Positions 5,022 through 13,724 of a stretch of DNA of 26,228 bases are shown here, piece by piece. The position numbers were made by a program, and so were the translations under genes. The DNA is from Candidatus Moraniibacteriota bacterium (lineage in GTDB: Bacteria > Patescibacteriota > Minisyncoccia > Moranbacterales > UBA9337). A model generated the notes under the pieces. That model was not told the origin of the DNA. It ran no database searches and saw only the letters and a list, made by a program, of their open reading frames with translations. Position 1 is the stretch's first letter. Each line of letters begins with the position of its first letter. The stretch is from positions 1 through 26,228 of the forward strand of contig JALNYX010000009.1 of assembly GCA_023229615.1 (NCBI GenBank), in the 5' to 3' direction.

Positions 5022-7574
5022 ATGCCATTAATAAAAAATGAGGTTGTTCACTCCGGACTGACCAATCATCAGGCTGGAAAAATTTTGAAAAAAGAAGGAT
5101 TCAATGAGTTGGCATCCCAAAAGAAGCAAGGTTTTTTTGAGATTTTTCTGGACGTTATCAAAGAGCCGATGTTGCTCCTTTTGGTGATTGCCGGTTCAAT
5201 TTACCTTTTAATGGGGGAGCTGAAAGATGCTCTGATGCTTCTTTCTTTCATTGTAGTAGTTATAGGAATAACTTTTTATCAAAAGCATAAAACAGAAAAA
5301 ACTCTGGATGCCTTGCGCAATCTTTCCAGTCCCAGAGCGCTGGTAATTCGAGATGGCGAGCAAGTGCGAATTCCCGGGCGGGAAGTTGTGCGTGGCGATA
5401 TTGTCATCATTCGCGAAGGGGACCGCATCCCGGCCGATTGTGTGGTTTTGAGTTGTGAAAATTTGAATGTAGATGAATCTCTTTTAACTGGAGAATCTGC
5501 TCCGGTGCGTAAAATCGAGGGAAAAATTGGCGATGAATTCAAAAGACCCGGAGGTGATGATTTGCCTTTTGTATATTCCGGCTCATTGGTTGTGAGCGGA
5601 CGAGGAATTGCTGAAGTTTTTTTCATCGGAGAGAAAACGGAAATTGGCAAGATTGGAAAAAGCTTGGAATCCATCGACACAACAGACACGCTTCTAAACA
5701 AAGAAATTTCCAAAGTAGCTGGGTGGTTGGGAGTTTTTGGTATTTTTATTTGCGTTGTTTTTGTTTTTCTATACTATTTAGTGAAGGGAAATTTTTTCGA
5801 AGGATTTTTGGCTGGGCTTGCATTGAGTATGTCGATGCTTCCCGAGGAATTTCCGGTGGTGTTGATAATATTTTTTACTTTGGGTGCTTGGAGAATTTCG
5901 AAAAAGAAAGTGTTAACAAGACGCGCATCGGCAATTGAAACTCTCGGAGCCGCTACCGTCCTTTGTTCTGACAAAACCGGAACTTTGACGGAAAACAAAA
6001 TGGAGCTGAACACATTGTATTGCGAAAAAGATTTTTTCGAAATGGAAAATAACAAAAAAGATTCGCTGCCGAAAAAATTTGCCGATTTGCTTGAGATCGG
6101 AATGCTTTCAAGTCAAAAAGATCCTTTTGATCCAATCGAAAAAGAATTAGGAAAAGCCTCTAAAAGATATCTAATGGAAATGGAAAAAAATGCGGATAAG
6201 CCTTCTCTGATAAAGGAATATCCGCTTTCAAAAGAATTAGTGGTTTTGTCGCATGTTTGGATGACAAAAGAGAATGGATATCTGGTGGCTTCCAAGGGAT
6301 CTCCGGAGGCTATTTTGGATTTGTGTCATCTTGATGGCACAAACAAAAAACAATTACTAGAGGTCGTACACGTGATGGCAAAGAAGGGTTTGAGAGTTTT
6401 GGGTGCCGCAAAGGCTGAATTTCGCGGCAAGCAGTTACCGGATGATCAACATAATTTTAATTTTGAATTTGTGGGATTTTTTGGTTTCATTGACCCGCCC
6501 AGAAGTACCGTTCCTGATGCAATTAAAAAAGCATACCAAGCCGGAATGCGAGTGATTATGATTACAGGAGATTATCCGGGAACAGCTCAGTTTGTGGCTG
6601 AAAAAATTGGAATTAAAAATCCAAAACTTTTCATTACAGGCGAAGAAATTAACAAGATGCAACCATATGAACTCAAGGAAAAAATAAAAGAAATAAATAT
6701 TTTTGCGCGAGTCGCTCCTGAGCAAAAATTGCAAATTGTCAGTGCATTAAAATCAAACAATGAGATCGTGGCTATGACTGGTGATGGAGTTAATGATGCG
6801 CCAGCGCTTAAGGCGGCGGACATTGGAATTGCAATGGGAGAGCGTGGCACTGATGTCGCCAGAGAAGCTTCTTCGTTGGTTTTGCTTAATGATGATTTTT
6901 CGTCGATTGTCGATGCTGTTCGCATTGGTCGACGCGTCTATGCCAACTTAAAAAAAGCCACAGGATACATTTTGGCGGTGCATATTCCGATTGCAGGAAT
7001 ATCAATTTTGCCATTATTTTTTAATTTTCCTGTGATTCTTTTTCCGGCGCATATTGCTTTTTTAGAATTAATAATCGACCCAGCATGTTCGGTAGTTTTT
7101 GAATCCGAGAGAGAATCGTCCAATACAATGAACAGACCGCCAAGAAATATCAATGAATCCATTTTTAGCAAGAAAACTGTTTTAATAAGTTTGTTTCAAG
7201 GATTGGGAATTGTGGTAACTACTTTTTTGCTGTTTATTTATGCAATCAAAAGTGGCAGAAGCGAGGAGGAAATCAGATCCTTCGCTTTTGTTTCACTCGT
7301 GCTTTCCAACTTGATTTTGATTGTGGTTAATCTTTCCCGACATGAAATTGCATATCGAGTTTTTCTGCGAGGAAACAAGGTTTTGTTTTTTGTAATTGGC
7401 GGAGCAATTGCTTGTTTGTCGACTGTTTTGTATGTTCCGTTTTTTTCCGATTTGTTCCATATGGCGCCAATCAGTTGGGCAGAACTCCTGCTAATCGTCG
7501 CCGTTTCTTCAGTCAGCTTGCTTTGGTTTGAAATATTAAAATTTTTCACGAGAAAATCAAGTAGTCGAGTTTAG
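5022..7574 (+). CDS. P-type cation-transporting ATPase (P2-like)
   Basis: An 850-residue ATP-driven ion pump of the inner membrane. Visible parts in order are the N-terminal cation-ATPase domain (SGLTNHQAGKILKKEGFNEL, about 11-30), two helices, the actuator loop TGES at 156-159, the fourth helix with P274-EEF-P278, the phosphorylation site D317-KTGT, the nucleotide-binding domain with KGSPEA, the hinge TGDGVND at 586-592, and four to six C-terminal helices including ELIIDPACSVVFE. All catalytic residues are intact. The length and layout fit the P2 group (calcium or sodium/calcium pumps), but the usual PEGLP of that group is replaced by PEEFP, so the transported ion is uncertain; Ca2+ or another divalent ion is the default guess. 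It has its own promoter and is not obviously in an operon. Confidence 0.95.
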   Translation: MPLIKNEVVHSGLTNHQAGKILKKEGFNELASQKKQGFFEIFLDVIKEPMLLLLVIAGSIYLLMGELKDALMLLSFIVVVIGITFYQKHKTEKTLDALRNLSSPRALVIRDGEQVRIPGREVVRGDIVIIREGDRIPADCVVLSCENLNVDESLLTGESAPVRKIEGKIGDEFKRPGGDDLPFVYSGSLVVSGRGIAEVFFIGEKTEIGKIGKSLESIDTTDTLLNKEISKVAGWLGVFGIFICVVFVFLYYLVKGNFFEGFLAGLALSMSMLPEEFPVVLIIFFTLGAWRISKKKVLTRRASAIETLGAATVLCSDKTGTLTENKMELNTLYCEKDFFEMENNKKDSLPKKFADLLEIGMLSSQKDPFDPIEKELGKASKRYLMEMEKNADKPSLIKEYPLSKELVVLSHVWMTKENGYLVASKGSPEAILDLCHLDGTNKKQLLEVVHVMAKKGLRVLGAAKAEFRGKQLPDDQHNFNFEFVGFFGFIDPPRSTVPDAIKKAYQAGMRVIMITGDYPGTAQFVAEKIGIKNPKLFITGEEINKMQPYELKEKIKEINIFARVAPEQKLQIVSALKSNNEIVAMTGDGVNDAPALKAADIGIAMGERGTDVAREASSLVLLNDDFSSIVDAVRIGRRVYANLKKATGYILAVHIPIAGISILPLFFNFPVILFPAHIAFLELIIDPACSVVFESERESSNTMNRPPRNINESIFSKKTVLISLFQGLGIVVTTFLLFIYAIKSGRSEEEIRSFAFVSLVLSNLILIVVNLSRHEIAYRVFLRGNKVLFFVIGGAIACLSTVLYVPFFSDLFHMAPISWAELLLIVAVSSVSLLWFEILKFFTRKSSSRV

Positions 7575-7641
7575 TTGGTGACTTTTTTCTTGCCTTGTTT
7601 TGTTTTGTGTTTTAGAATAAACTGGAAAAAGTGAGGAAAAG

Positions 7642-7668
7642 TTGATTGGGATATTTTTTTATTATATT
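7642..7668 (+). promoter_or_regulatory. Possible promoter for the polyprenyl synthase gene
   Basis: TTGATT (7642-7647) and TATATT (7663-7668) are separated by 15 bp, slightly short. The T-rich spacer makes the exact -10 uncertain. Confidence 0.4.
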
Positions 7669-7686
7669 TACACAAAATTTAATCGT

Positions 7687-8754
7687 ATGGAAATTAAAGA
7701 AGAGCTGAAAAAATTCAAAGATTTGTTGGATCCGGAAATTGAAATATATCTGGACAAGGCCGTCAAAGAGGCGGAAAAAGAAGATGTCTTTATTGCCGAT
7801 GCTTTGCGTTTTGTGAAAAAATACGTGCTTTCCGGGGGAAAAAGATTGCGTCCAGCACTTATGTATTATGGCTATTTGGCTGCTGGAGGAAAAGAAAGGG
7901 AAAAAGCTCTCAAGACCGCAGTGAGCATTGAACTTATTCACGCTTTTCTTCTCATCCATGATGATATCATTGATAAGGACGATATGCGCCACGGAGTGGA
8001 CACGGCGCACTATCATTTTTCCAAATTAGGAAAGAAATATTTTCCCAAAAAAGACAGCGCGCATTTTGGCAATTCCATCGCGATTATTGTGGGGGATATG
8101 GTAGGGGCAATGGGAAATCAAATTATTTTCAATTCTGATTTCGACACAAAAAATATTATGAAGGTATTGGACCGTTTGCAAAGAATTGTTTCAATGACTT
8201 GCATTGGTGAATCTCAAGATGTGTATATTGAATATGCGGGGAAAGCAAGTGAAAAAGAAATTTTGCAAATGTACAAAAATAAAACTGCCAAATATACCAT
8301 TGAAGGTCCGCTTCATTTGGGAGCGATTTTGGGCGGAGCTGGCGATGAACTTTTGGAAAAAATTACCCGTTTTTCTATTCCAATCGGAATCGCTTTTCAA
8401 ATTCAAGATGATATTTTGGGAATTTTTGGATCAGAGAGGAAAATCGGAAAACCGGTTGGTTCAGATATTCAAGAAGGAAAGCAAACCATTTTAGTGGCGC
8501 GCGCTTTGGAAATTGGAAAATCTGATCAAAAAAAGGTCATCAAGAGTTTACTGGGGAAAGAAAAATTGACATCCAAAGATATTGATGAATTCCGTCGGGC
8601 GATTATTGCTTCCGGTGCTTTGGAATATGCACAAAAAACAGCTACTGATTTTATCAAGCAAGGAAAAAAAGAAATTGAGAGTACACAAATAAAAAACGAA
8701 GCCAAAGAATTTCTTCTAGGAATGGCTGATTATATGATGAGCCGGGATGTTTAA
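7687..8754 (+). CDS. Trans-polyprenyl diphosphate synthase (probably geranylgeranyl diphosphate synthase)
   Basis: Condenses isopentenyl diphosphate with an allylic diphosphate to build an all-trans isoprenoid chain. The 355-residue protein has the first aspartate-rich motif D92-D-I-I-D96, a downstream R-H-G box, the GGKRLRP substrate-binding motif near the N-terminus, and the second motif QIQDDILGIFG (D241-D242) followed by GKPVGSDIQEGKQT. Phe87 stands five residues before the first aspartate motif, which in archaeal-type enzymes limits the product to C20. The ATG at 7687 is preferred: the longer frame from a TTG at 7642 would begin inside a likely -35 box (TTGATT, 7642-7647) and adds a hydrophobic stretch not seen in the family. 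The product could feed lipid carriers or quinone-like tails. UppS, the cis enzyme that makes undecaprenyl carriers, is a different family and is not here. Confidence 0.93.
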   Translation: MEIKEELKKFKDLLDPEIEIYLDKAVKEAEKEDVFIADALRFVKKYVLSGGKRLRPALMYYGYLAAGGKEREKALKTAVSIELIHAFLLIHDDIIDKDDMRHGVDTAHYHFSKLGKKYFPKKDSAHFGNSIAIIVGDMVGAMGNQIIFNSDFDTKNIMKVLDRLQRIVSMTCIGESQDVYIEYAGKASEKEILQMYKNKTAKYTIEGPLHLGAILGGAGDELLEKITRFSIPIGIAFQIQDDILGIFGSERKIGKPVGSDIQEGKQTILVARALEIGKSDQKKVIKSLLGKEKLTSKDIDEFRRAIIASGALEYAQKTATDFIKQGKKEIESTQIKNEAKEFLLGMADYMMSRDV

Positions 8755-8773
8755 TGATAAAAATAATTCAAAT

Positions 8774-8797
8774 AAAAAACTCCCGAGGGAGTTTTTT
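8774..8797. terminator. Bidirectional terminator between the polyprenyl synthase gene and rpmB
   Basis: AAAAAACTCC and GGAGTTTTTT flank a CGAG loop. The A-tract on one side and the T-tract on the other let it serve both convergent genes. It begins 20 bases after the polyprenyl synthase stop codon. Confidence 0.85.
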
Positions 8798-8801
8798 ATG
8801 T

Positions 8802-8969
8802 TTATTTGGAAATGGTTTTGATGCATTTGGTGCAGATTTTCCTTTTCTTTCCTTCAATTTTTTTGGACTGGATATTGATCTTGAATTTTCGATTAGAAGC
8901 AATATTTGAATGGCTTCGAGAATGACCAGTTTGAGTTCCTCGTCCGCAAACTTCACAAGTTCTACTCAT
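8802..8969 (-). CDS. rpmB: 50S ribosomal protein L28, short zinc-ribbon form
   Basis: The 55-residue protein starts MSRTCEVCGRGTQTGHSRSH and ends RKICTKCIKTISK, a clear L28 pattern. L28 binds 23S rRNA in the large subunit. Two Cys pairs (C5, C8 and C46, C49) form the zinc ribbon seen in the non-reduced form of the protein. It is shorter than the usual 60-78 residues; the missing part is the C-terminal extension after the second Cys pair. The ATG at 8969 is chosen because the family begins with MS-x-x-C; an upstream in-frame ATG would add ten unrelated residues. It is transcribed alone on the minus strand, converging with the polyprenyl synthase gene at a shared terminator. Confidence 0.92.
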   Translation of the reverse strand: MSRTCEVCGRGTQTGHSRSHSNIASNRKFKINIQSKKIEGKKRKICTKCIKTISK

Positions 8970-8989
8970 AAGTATTTTAACATTTGGGC

Positions 8990-9047
8990 ATTTTAACATC
9001 CTAGCATCTCAACAAGAATCCCCGCTGGTATGCTTAAATGTTAATAT
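8990..9047. repeat. Imperfect palindrome of TAACAT/TAGCAT-type short repeats
   Basis: Bases 8990-9007 and 9030-9047 are inverted repeats matching at 14 of 18 positions around a 22-base loop. The area is built from variants of TTAACAT, TAGCAT and their complements. It lies upstream of rpmB and of the metalloprotease gene, so it could be a regulatory or repeat-derived structure. Confidence 0.5.
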
Positions 9048-9163
9048 GTTGCTATGTTTTCAGGTTGCTTTATTACAGAAATTATCTTATCATAGGAAAT
9101 AGGTTTTGGCAAGGGATTTGTATTTTTTTCATATAATCATAATTCTTAATAAGGTTAAAAAAT

Positions 9164-9865
9164 ATGTCAGGAGAAATTGTACTTATTGTTTTTCAAGTAG
9201 CTATTGTGATAATGTCAGTAGTTATTCATGAGGTATCCCATGGGTTCGCAGCTTTTTATCTGGGCGACCCAACGGCAAAATATGCCGGACGGCTCACTTT
9301 GAATCCATTCCATCATTTGGATTTGTGGGGTTCTTTTCTGGTGCCTATTTTTATGATTTTTACATTTGGCTTCGGTTTTGGATGGGCCAAGCCGGTGCCA
9401 TATAATCCATATAATCTGAAGGATCAGAAAAAAGGTCCGGCATTGGTTGGATTGGCTGGTCCACTTTCGAACATTGTTCTGGCATTAGTTTTCGGATTAG
9501 CCGCCCGTTTTATTGCCATCAACTATTTGGGAAAAATAGATATTCTTAATAACCTGCTTAAGGGGGATTATTCAAACTTGGTTCTTGCAGTTTCGGGTTC
9601 TCTTTCTTCAATATTTTTCCTTTTGTTTACAATGATTGTAGTAATAAATGTTTTCTTAGCGTTTTTTAATTTGATTCCAATTCCTCCTTTGGATGGTTCA
9701 AAATTACTTTTCTATTTTATTCCGATAAAAACAGAAACGAAAATAATGCTGGAGTCTTTCGGATTTGTTTTTCTTTTGATTTTTATTTTCCTGGCATCTC
9801 CGCTTTTAGGAAGATTTCTTTACGGAGCGTTGGATATTTTTTTCCGTTATGTAGTGGGAATATAA
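9164..9865 (+). CDS. Site-2 protease family (M50) membrane zinc metalloprotease
   Basis: Cleaves peptide bonds within or near the membrane. The 233-residue protein has about six hydrophobic segments. The first carries the zinc site H22-E23-V-S-H26 (HExxH), followed by the GRLTLNPFHHLDLWG loop and the AKPVPYNPYNLKDQKKG segment typical of the short Rv-type or YwhC-like branch. GLAGPLSN follows, then NLIPIPPLDG, whose aspartate supplies the third zinc ligand. There is no PDZ domain, so it is not RseP/SpoIVFB-like in full; the short form is common in small genomes. The ATG follows an AAGG weak ribosome binding site, and a TATAAT at 9132-9137 may be its -10 box. Substrates are unknown. It converges with the glycosyltransferase that ends at 9885. 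Confidence 0.93.
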   Translation: MSGEIVLIVFQVAIVIMSVVIHEVSHGFAAFYLGDPTAKYAGRLTLNPFHHLDLWGSFLVPIFMIFTFGFGFGWAKPVPYNPYNLKDQKKGPALVGLAGPLSNIVLALVFGLAARFIAINYLGKIDILNNLLKGDYSNLVLAVSGSLSSIFFLLFTMIVVINVFLAFFNLIPIPPLDGSKLLFYFIPIKTETKIMLESFGFVFLLIFIFLASPLLGRFLYGALDIFFRYVVGI

Positions 9866-9884
9866 AATCGTATATTTTTATTAA

Positions 9885-11768
9885 TTATTTTTCAATTAAA
9901 GCGCTGGCAGGAATGACTCTGATGAAATTGTTCGGACGGTTATCAATGTTCAGCTCCCATTCGGGACTAATATTTTCGCCGTAGCAAGAATATATAGAAA
10001 GAGTATCTTTGTTCTTTTTTTTGTTAGACTCTATTTTTTCCAGATAACGTATTTCGCCTCTGCGAGTAATGATATAATAGTCTATTGGGTTTTTTGTGGA
10101 ATTAGGTGAATAACTCGTGGAGCAAATGCCAGAGAAAAACTCGCATACTCCGTAATAATCCGACCAAACAGTCAATTTTTTGGCATCAGGAAGGCTATTG
10201 AGATATTGCGCCGCCTCAAACCCTCCATATCCCCAAGAATCCGTTATGGCGTATTTTTTAGGCAATAGCACGCTTGTATAATTGGAATAGAATGGATTAG
10301 CAAGTGTTATAGAAGAAAGCATTGAAATGATAAGAATCGCTAGTAGAATCAATTTTTTATTATTACTCTTGTAAATGAATGCGGATGATAATATGGAATA
10401 AAAAGAAATTGCTGCTAGCGTATATACTGCCGGATACAGAATAATATCATAACGAATTATGGCAAATAAATTTTTCGAAATAACTGCTCCAAAAAATGAC
10501 AGAATGAAAAAAGAGAGTGAAAAAGAAATAAAAGGAAATGGGGTCCGATGCTTTTTGTCAAAAATCAATCTAACCCAAAGTGTTAATAGTAGAAGAATAA
10601 TTATCGGCTGAAGAGAGAAGATAAATATTTCAAATTCAAGGAGGGTCTTTTCCAAAAGCGTTGTTTTTTCAGGAAAAAATTTTACATCAAATGGAATTTC
10701 TTTTATATGGAGAAAGTTATTCCCGACTGACCAATTCGACAAAACCAAAAGAAAAATAACGGTCAGTATCGAATAAATTGCGAAAGAAGCAATCATTTTA
10801 CTTTTATGGAATAATCCCAATATCTTCAAAAGAAAATTTGTTTTTGTGCTTGCAAGCACAATCAGAATAGTAGATAAAATGAAGATACTTGCTAGAAATA
10901 TAGGAATTCCACTATATAATACTGTTCCTTTTAGAAAAATTTCAGGATCAATTAATGCGGCAGGGAGGAGTATAATAAAAATAATCAATGATGTTAGTAT
11001 TGTGAAAGCGTAGCCCGCGAGAATTCTTGTTATATATTTTTTGATAGCCGTGGGGTTGGTGGCAGGATATTTCCAGAAAAAAAGTATCCAAATGATAATA
11101 AGGGCAAAAAAATAAATAAAAAGAAAGGTGCTAGTGTATTTGCAAAGCAAGGAAAGTCCCAAGAAAACACCACTCAAAATGCTAAGGGAAAATTTTTGTC
11201 TAATGATAAAAGCAAAAAACAGCAAAACAGATGCAAAGGTGCAGGACCAGATGAGGGCATCGGGATTTATGGTTTGGGAAATTCCCACAAGAACAGGAGA
11301 TGTGGCAATAAGAAAAACAGTTAAAGAAGAAAATGATTTATTCGCAGTCAGATTGTTCAGTATCCAATAGAAAAATAACAGCATAAAAGCAGACCAAACG
11401 AGCAAGGGCATTCGAAAGAAAAAATTTCTCTTGATGGTTGATTGTTCTCTAAAGTCGCCTGGAGCTTCGCTGTCGCCAGTGACGGTTGTTTCTCTCGGGA
11501 AATTATTAAGATTCCTGTTTAAAAAATAACCGGCACCATCCACAAGCGCCAAAGTAATACCAGGCTTGTCGTTTATGTAGGTTTTTTTGAGCTCTCCGGT
11601 AAAAAGACCTTTCCAATAATGGGGGATTCTTTCGTATTTCCAAAGCTGTTCATCGGGAGAAACGAAGTGTGTTAAGTGTGAAAGTCCAAATGAAAAAAAT
11701 ATAAAAACTGACAAAACGACAAAAATAATATATTTTTTTTGCAATAATTTCAAGAAAAGTTTTTGCAT
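9885..11768 (-). CDS. GT-C glycosyltransferase, family A (PMT/ArnT-like), third of a tandem trio
   Basis: A 627-residue polytopic membrane protein that should transfer a sugar from a polyprenyl-phosphate donor to an acceptor on the outer face of the membrane. The first outer loop has the acidic pair D39-E40 in PDEQLW, which corresponds to the catalytic DE of the protein O-mannosyltransferase and ArnT group, and then the trio-specific N-DKPG motif (66-70). About eleven helices follow. The soluble C-terminal part contains YGGFEAAQYLNSLPDAKKL and a C-x6-C pair (CEFFSGIC) shared with both neighbours. It is downstream of the other two copies with a 63-bp gap, in which no terminator is clear. Donor sugar and acceptor are unknown. 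Confidence 0.88.
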   Translation of the reverse strand: MQKLFLKLLQKKYIIFVVLSVFIFFSFGLSHLTHFVSPDEQLWKYERIPHYWKGLFTGELKKTYINDKPGITLALVDGAGYFLNRNLNNFPRETTVTGDSEAPGDFREQSTIKRNFFFRMPLLVWSAFMLLFFYWILNNLTANKSFSSLTVFLIATSPVLVGISQTINPDALIWSCTFASVLLFFAFIIRQKFSLSILSGVFLGLSLLCKYTSTFLFIYFFALIIIWILFFWKYPATNPTAIKKYITRILAGYAFTILTSLIIFIILLPAALIDPEIFLKGTVLYSGIPIFLASIFILSTILIVLASTKTNFLLKILGLFHKSKMIASFAIYSILTVIFLLVLSNWSVGNNFLHIKEIPFDVKFFPEKTTLLEKTLLEFEIFIFSLQPIIILLLLTLWVRLIFDKKHRTPFPFISFSLSFFILSFFGAVISKNLFAIIRYDIILYPAVYTLAAISFYSILSSAFIYKSNNKKLILLAILIISMLSSITLANPFYSNYTSVLLPKKYAITDSWGYGGFEAAQYLNSLPDAKKLTVWSDYYGVCEFFSGICSTSYSPNSTKNPIDYYIITRRGEIRYLEKIESNKKKNKDTLSIYSCYGENISPEWELNIDNRPNNFIRVIPASALIEK

Positions 11769-11831
11769 ATTCTTATCGATGCAGGGATATTATTAAATAA
11801 TAATTTTCGAAAGTTTGATTTGTTGTTGATC

Positions 11832-13715
11832 TTATTTTTCAAGAAGCAATTGTTTGGCATTGACGACTTTGACAAAATTATCCGGTCGACCGCCAATCTC
11901 CACTTTAAATGAATAATCCTCAGTTAAGTAGGCTTGCTCAAGATCGATGTAGCTTTTGGCGGAAGTTTCGGTTTTAAAAGTTTTTGACATTCTTCCGGTT
12001 GAGATAACGATATAATCGAAATTTTTTCCTTTGATGTTTTTGGCATCAAGTCCGATTTCGCAACGTCCGGAAAAAACCGCACAAACAGCTCCCTTGTCTG
12101 ACCAGATAACAAGATTTTGAGGATTAGGAAGTGAATTCAAGTAGGCGGCTGCTTCGTATGATCCATCCCCCATATCCTTCAAATTAACGACATATTTTTT
12201 GGGAAGGATCTCAGAATTGTATGCAAAATAAAAAGGTTTGACCGAAGCAAGGCTGAAAATCAAAGCAAGCGCGAATATGATTGAGATTATGATCTGATGT
12301 TTTTTTAATTTTTCAATTTGAACAAAGCGCGCGAATGCCATTCCGGTAATGATAAAAAAGAGGGGATAAAGCATTACTTGATAGCGGACTACCGCAACGG
12401 CTCCGCTGGCGGTCGAGGCGATGTAATAAATTAAAATAAACAATAAAAAATAAAAAACATTTTTTGTTGCGATTGAATCTTCTTTTTTATGTCGAATAAT
12501 AAGAACGGCAATATAGGAAATAACCAAAATAAGTGCCAGTGGAGAAACGGCAAAAATAAGGCTGTATATTTCTGCTAATATTTTACCTCCAAAAACTGCC
12601 GGGGAAAATAAATCATTTGTTCCTTTCGGCGAGGCGATTATTTGCATAAAGTCGCCAAAACGCATTCCAGAATAAACATTAATAATCACGGTAAACATTA
12701 AAAGAAGGAAAAATCCTAGAAATGATAGGATGATAATTTTTCGGTAAGGGGAGATTTTTTCCAAAATTGTTCTGATTATTTTGGATTTTAGAAAAAAGAA
12801 ATCCAATCCGATAAAAAGCAAAATGACGCCAAAGAAAGGAAGAAATGGCATAAAGGTTTTGTTCATAAACGTTCCTTCCAGAAGCATTATTGGTTTTACC
12901 CAAACGGCCGGAAAAAGAATAAAAAAAGTTGCCAGTGAGGATGCAACTAGAATTAAGTAACCGATCATTTTATTTTTCAAATAGGAGAAAAATTCAGTTT
13001 GTTTGGCGGAAAAAATAAAATCAATAAATATAAGCAGGAAAAAATAAACATAAAGAACATTGGAAACATATTTTGTGAGTAAAGAAAGACCAAGGAAGAT
13101 GCCCGAGATAGCGGCAAATCTCAATTTATCTTCTTTTAAATAAACCAAAAAAGAAAGCAATGAAAGCGGCGCAAAAATCCAAATCAGAGAATCCGGATTA
13201 ATAATAAGCGACATTCCCAGTAAAATTGGCGATAGCCCGATAAGTATCGTTGAAAAATTAGCAGTAAGTTTTCCAAATATTTTCCGAGTAAAATAATAAA
13301 ATAAAGGGAGAAAAATCAAGGAAAGAAGATAAATCGGCAAACGAAAAAGAAAGTTTATCGAATTGATGGTTTCTAGCTGCTCTTGAGTTTTCGGTTTTTG
13401 CCTTAATGTTTTATATTCCATCGGATCATATTTCAAAAGACCCAACCCGGAAAATATCGCGACTGTTATGCCCGGTTTGTCATTGATATTGGTCCGGCTG
13501 AATTTCGGCTTAGTTACTCCGCTCCAAAATTTTGAGGTTCTGTCGTAGGTCCAATAGGGCTCATCTACTGCGGAATATTTGTCTAAGCGTGGAAGTCCAA
13601 AAAAAAGATTGACAGCAATAATTGAACTAAGCAATAAAATCGCTCCTAGCTCTTTTTTGAAAAAAATTTTCATATACTTTGCCACATCATTTGATAATTT
13701 TTGTAGTATTTTCAT
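11832..13715 (-). CDS. GT-C glycosyltransferase, family A, second of a tandem trio
   Basis: This 627-residue protein is a paralogue of both neighbours. The acidic pair is D51-E52 in AVDEPYW, followed by NINDKPGIT (DKPG at 79-82). Roughly eleven hydrophobic helices lead to a C-terminal outer domain with KDMGDGSYEAAAYLNSLP and the C-x6-C pair CAVFSGRC. Compared with its neighbour at 9885 it has a somewhat longer N-terminus; an internal ATG at residue 15 is an alternative start. It begins 9 bases after the stop of the 742-residue paralogue, so the two are co-transcribed. The duplicates differ widely in sequence, which argues for old duplication and different sugar or acceptor specificities rather than recent copying. 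Confidence 0.88.
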   Translation of the reverse strand: MKILQKLSNDVAKYMKIFFKKELGAILLLSSIIAVNLFFGLPRLDKYSAVDEPYWTYDRTSKFWSGVTKPKFSRTNINDKPGITVAIFSGLGLLKYDPMEYKTLRQKPKTQEQLETINSINFLFRLPIYLLSLIFLPLFYYFTRKIFGKLTANFSTILIGLSPILLGMSLIINPDSLIWIFAPLSLLSFLVYLKEDKLRFAAISGIFLGLSLLTKYVSNVLYVYFFLLIFIDFIFSAKQTEFFSYLKNKMIGYLILVASSLATFFILFPAVWVKPIMLLEGTFMNKTFMPFLPFFGVILLFIGLDFFFLKSKIIRTILEKISPYRKIIILSFLGFFLLLMFTVIINVYSGMRFGDFMQIIASPKGTNDLFSPAVFGGKILAEIYSLIFAVSPLALILVISYIAVLIIRHKKEDSIATKNVFYFLLFILIYYIASTASGAVAVVRYQVMLYPLFFIITGMAFARFVQIEKLKKHQIIISIIFALALIFSLASVKPFYFAYNSEILPKKYVVNLKDMGDGSYEAAAYLNSLPNPQNLVIWSDKGAVCAVFSGRCEIGLDAKNIKGKNFDYIVISTGRMSKTFKTETSAKSYIDLEQAYLTEDYSFKVEIGGRPDNFVKVVNAKQLLLEK

Positions 13716-13724
13716 AGATAAGTT

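Noticed and set aside
5279..5713. Minus-strand frame of 144 codons inside the P-type ATPase
   Set aside because: It is antisense to the actuator domain; its Ser/Arg-rich translation is typical of a shadow frame.
7642..7686. TTG start for the polyprenyl synthase, 15 codons upstream
   Set aside because: The TTG is part of a likely -35 box, and the added residues are hydrophobic and unlike the family.
11128..11370. Plus-strand frame inside the family A transferase at 9885-11768
   Set aside because: It is antisense to a conserved membrane protein and has no start signals or domain pattern.
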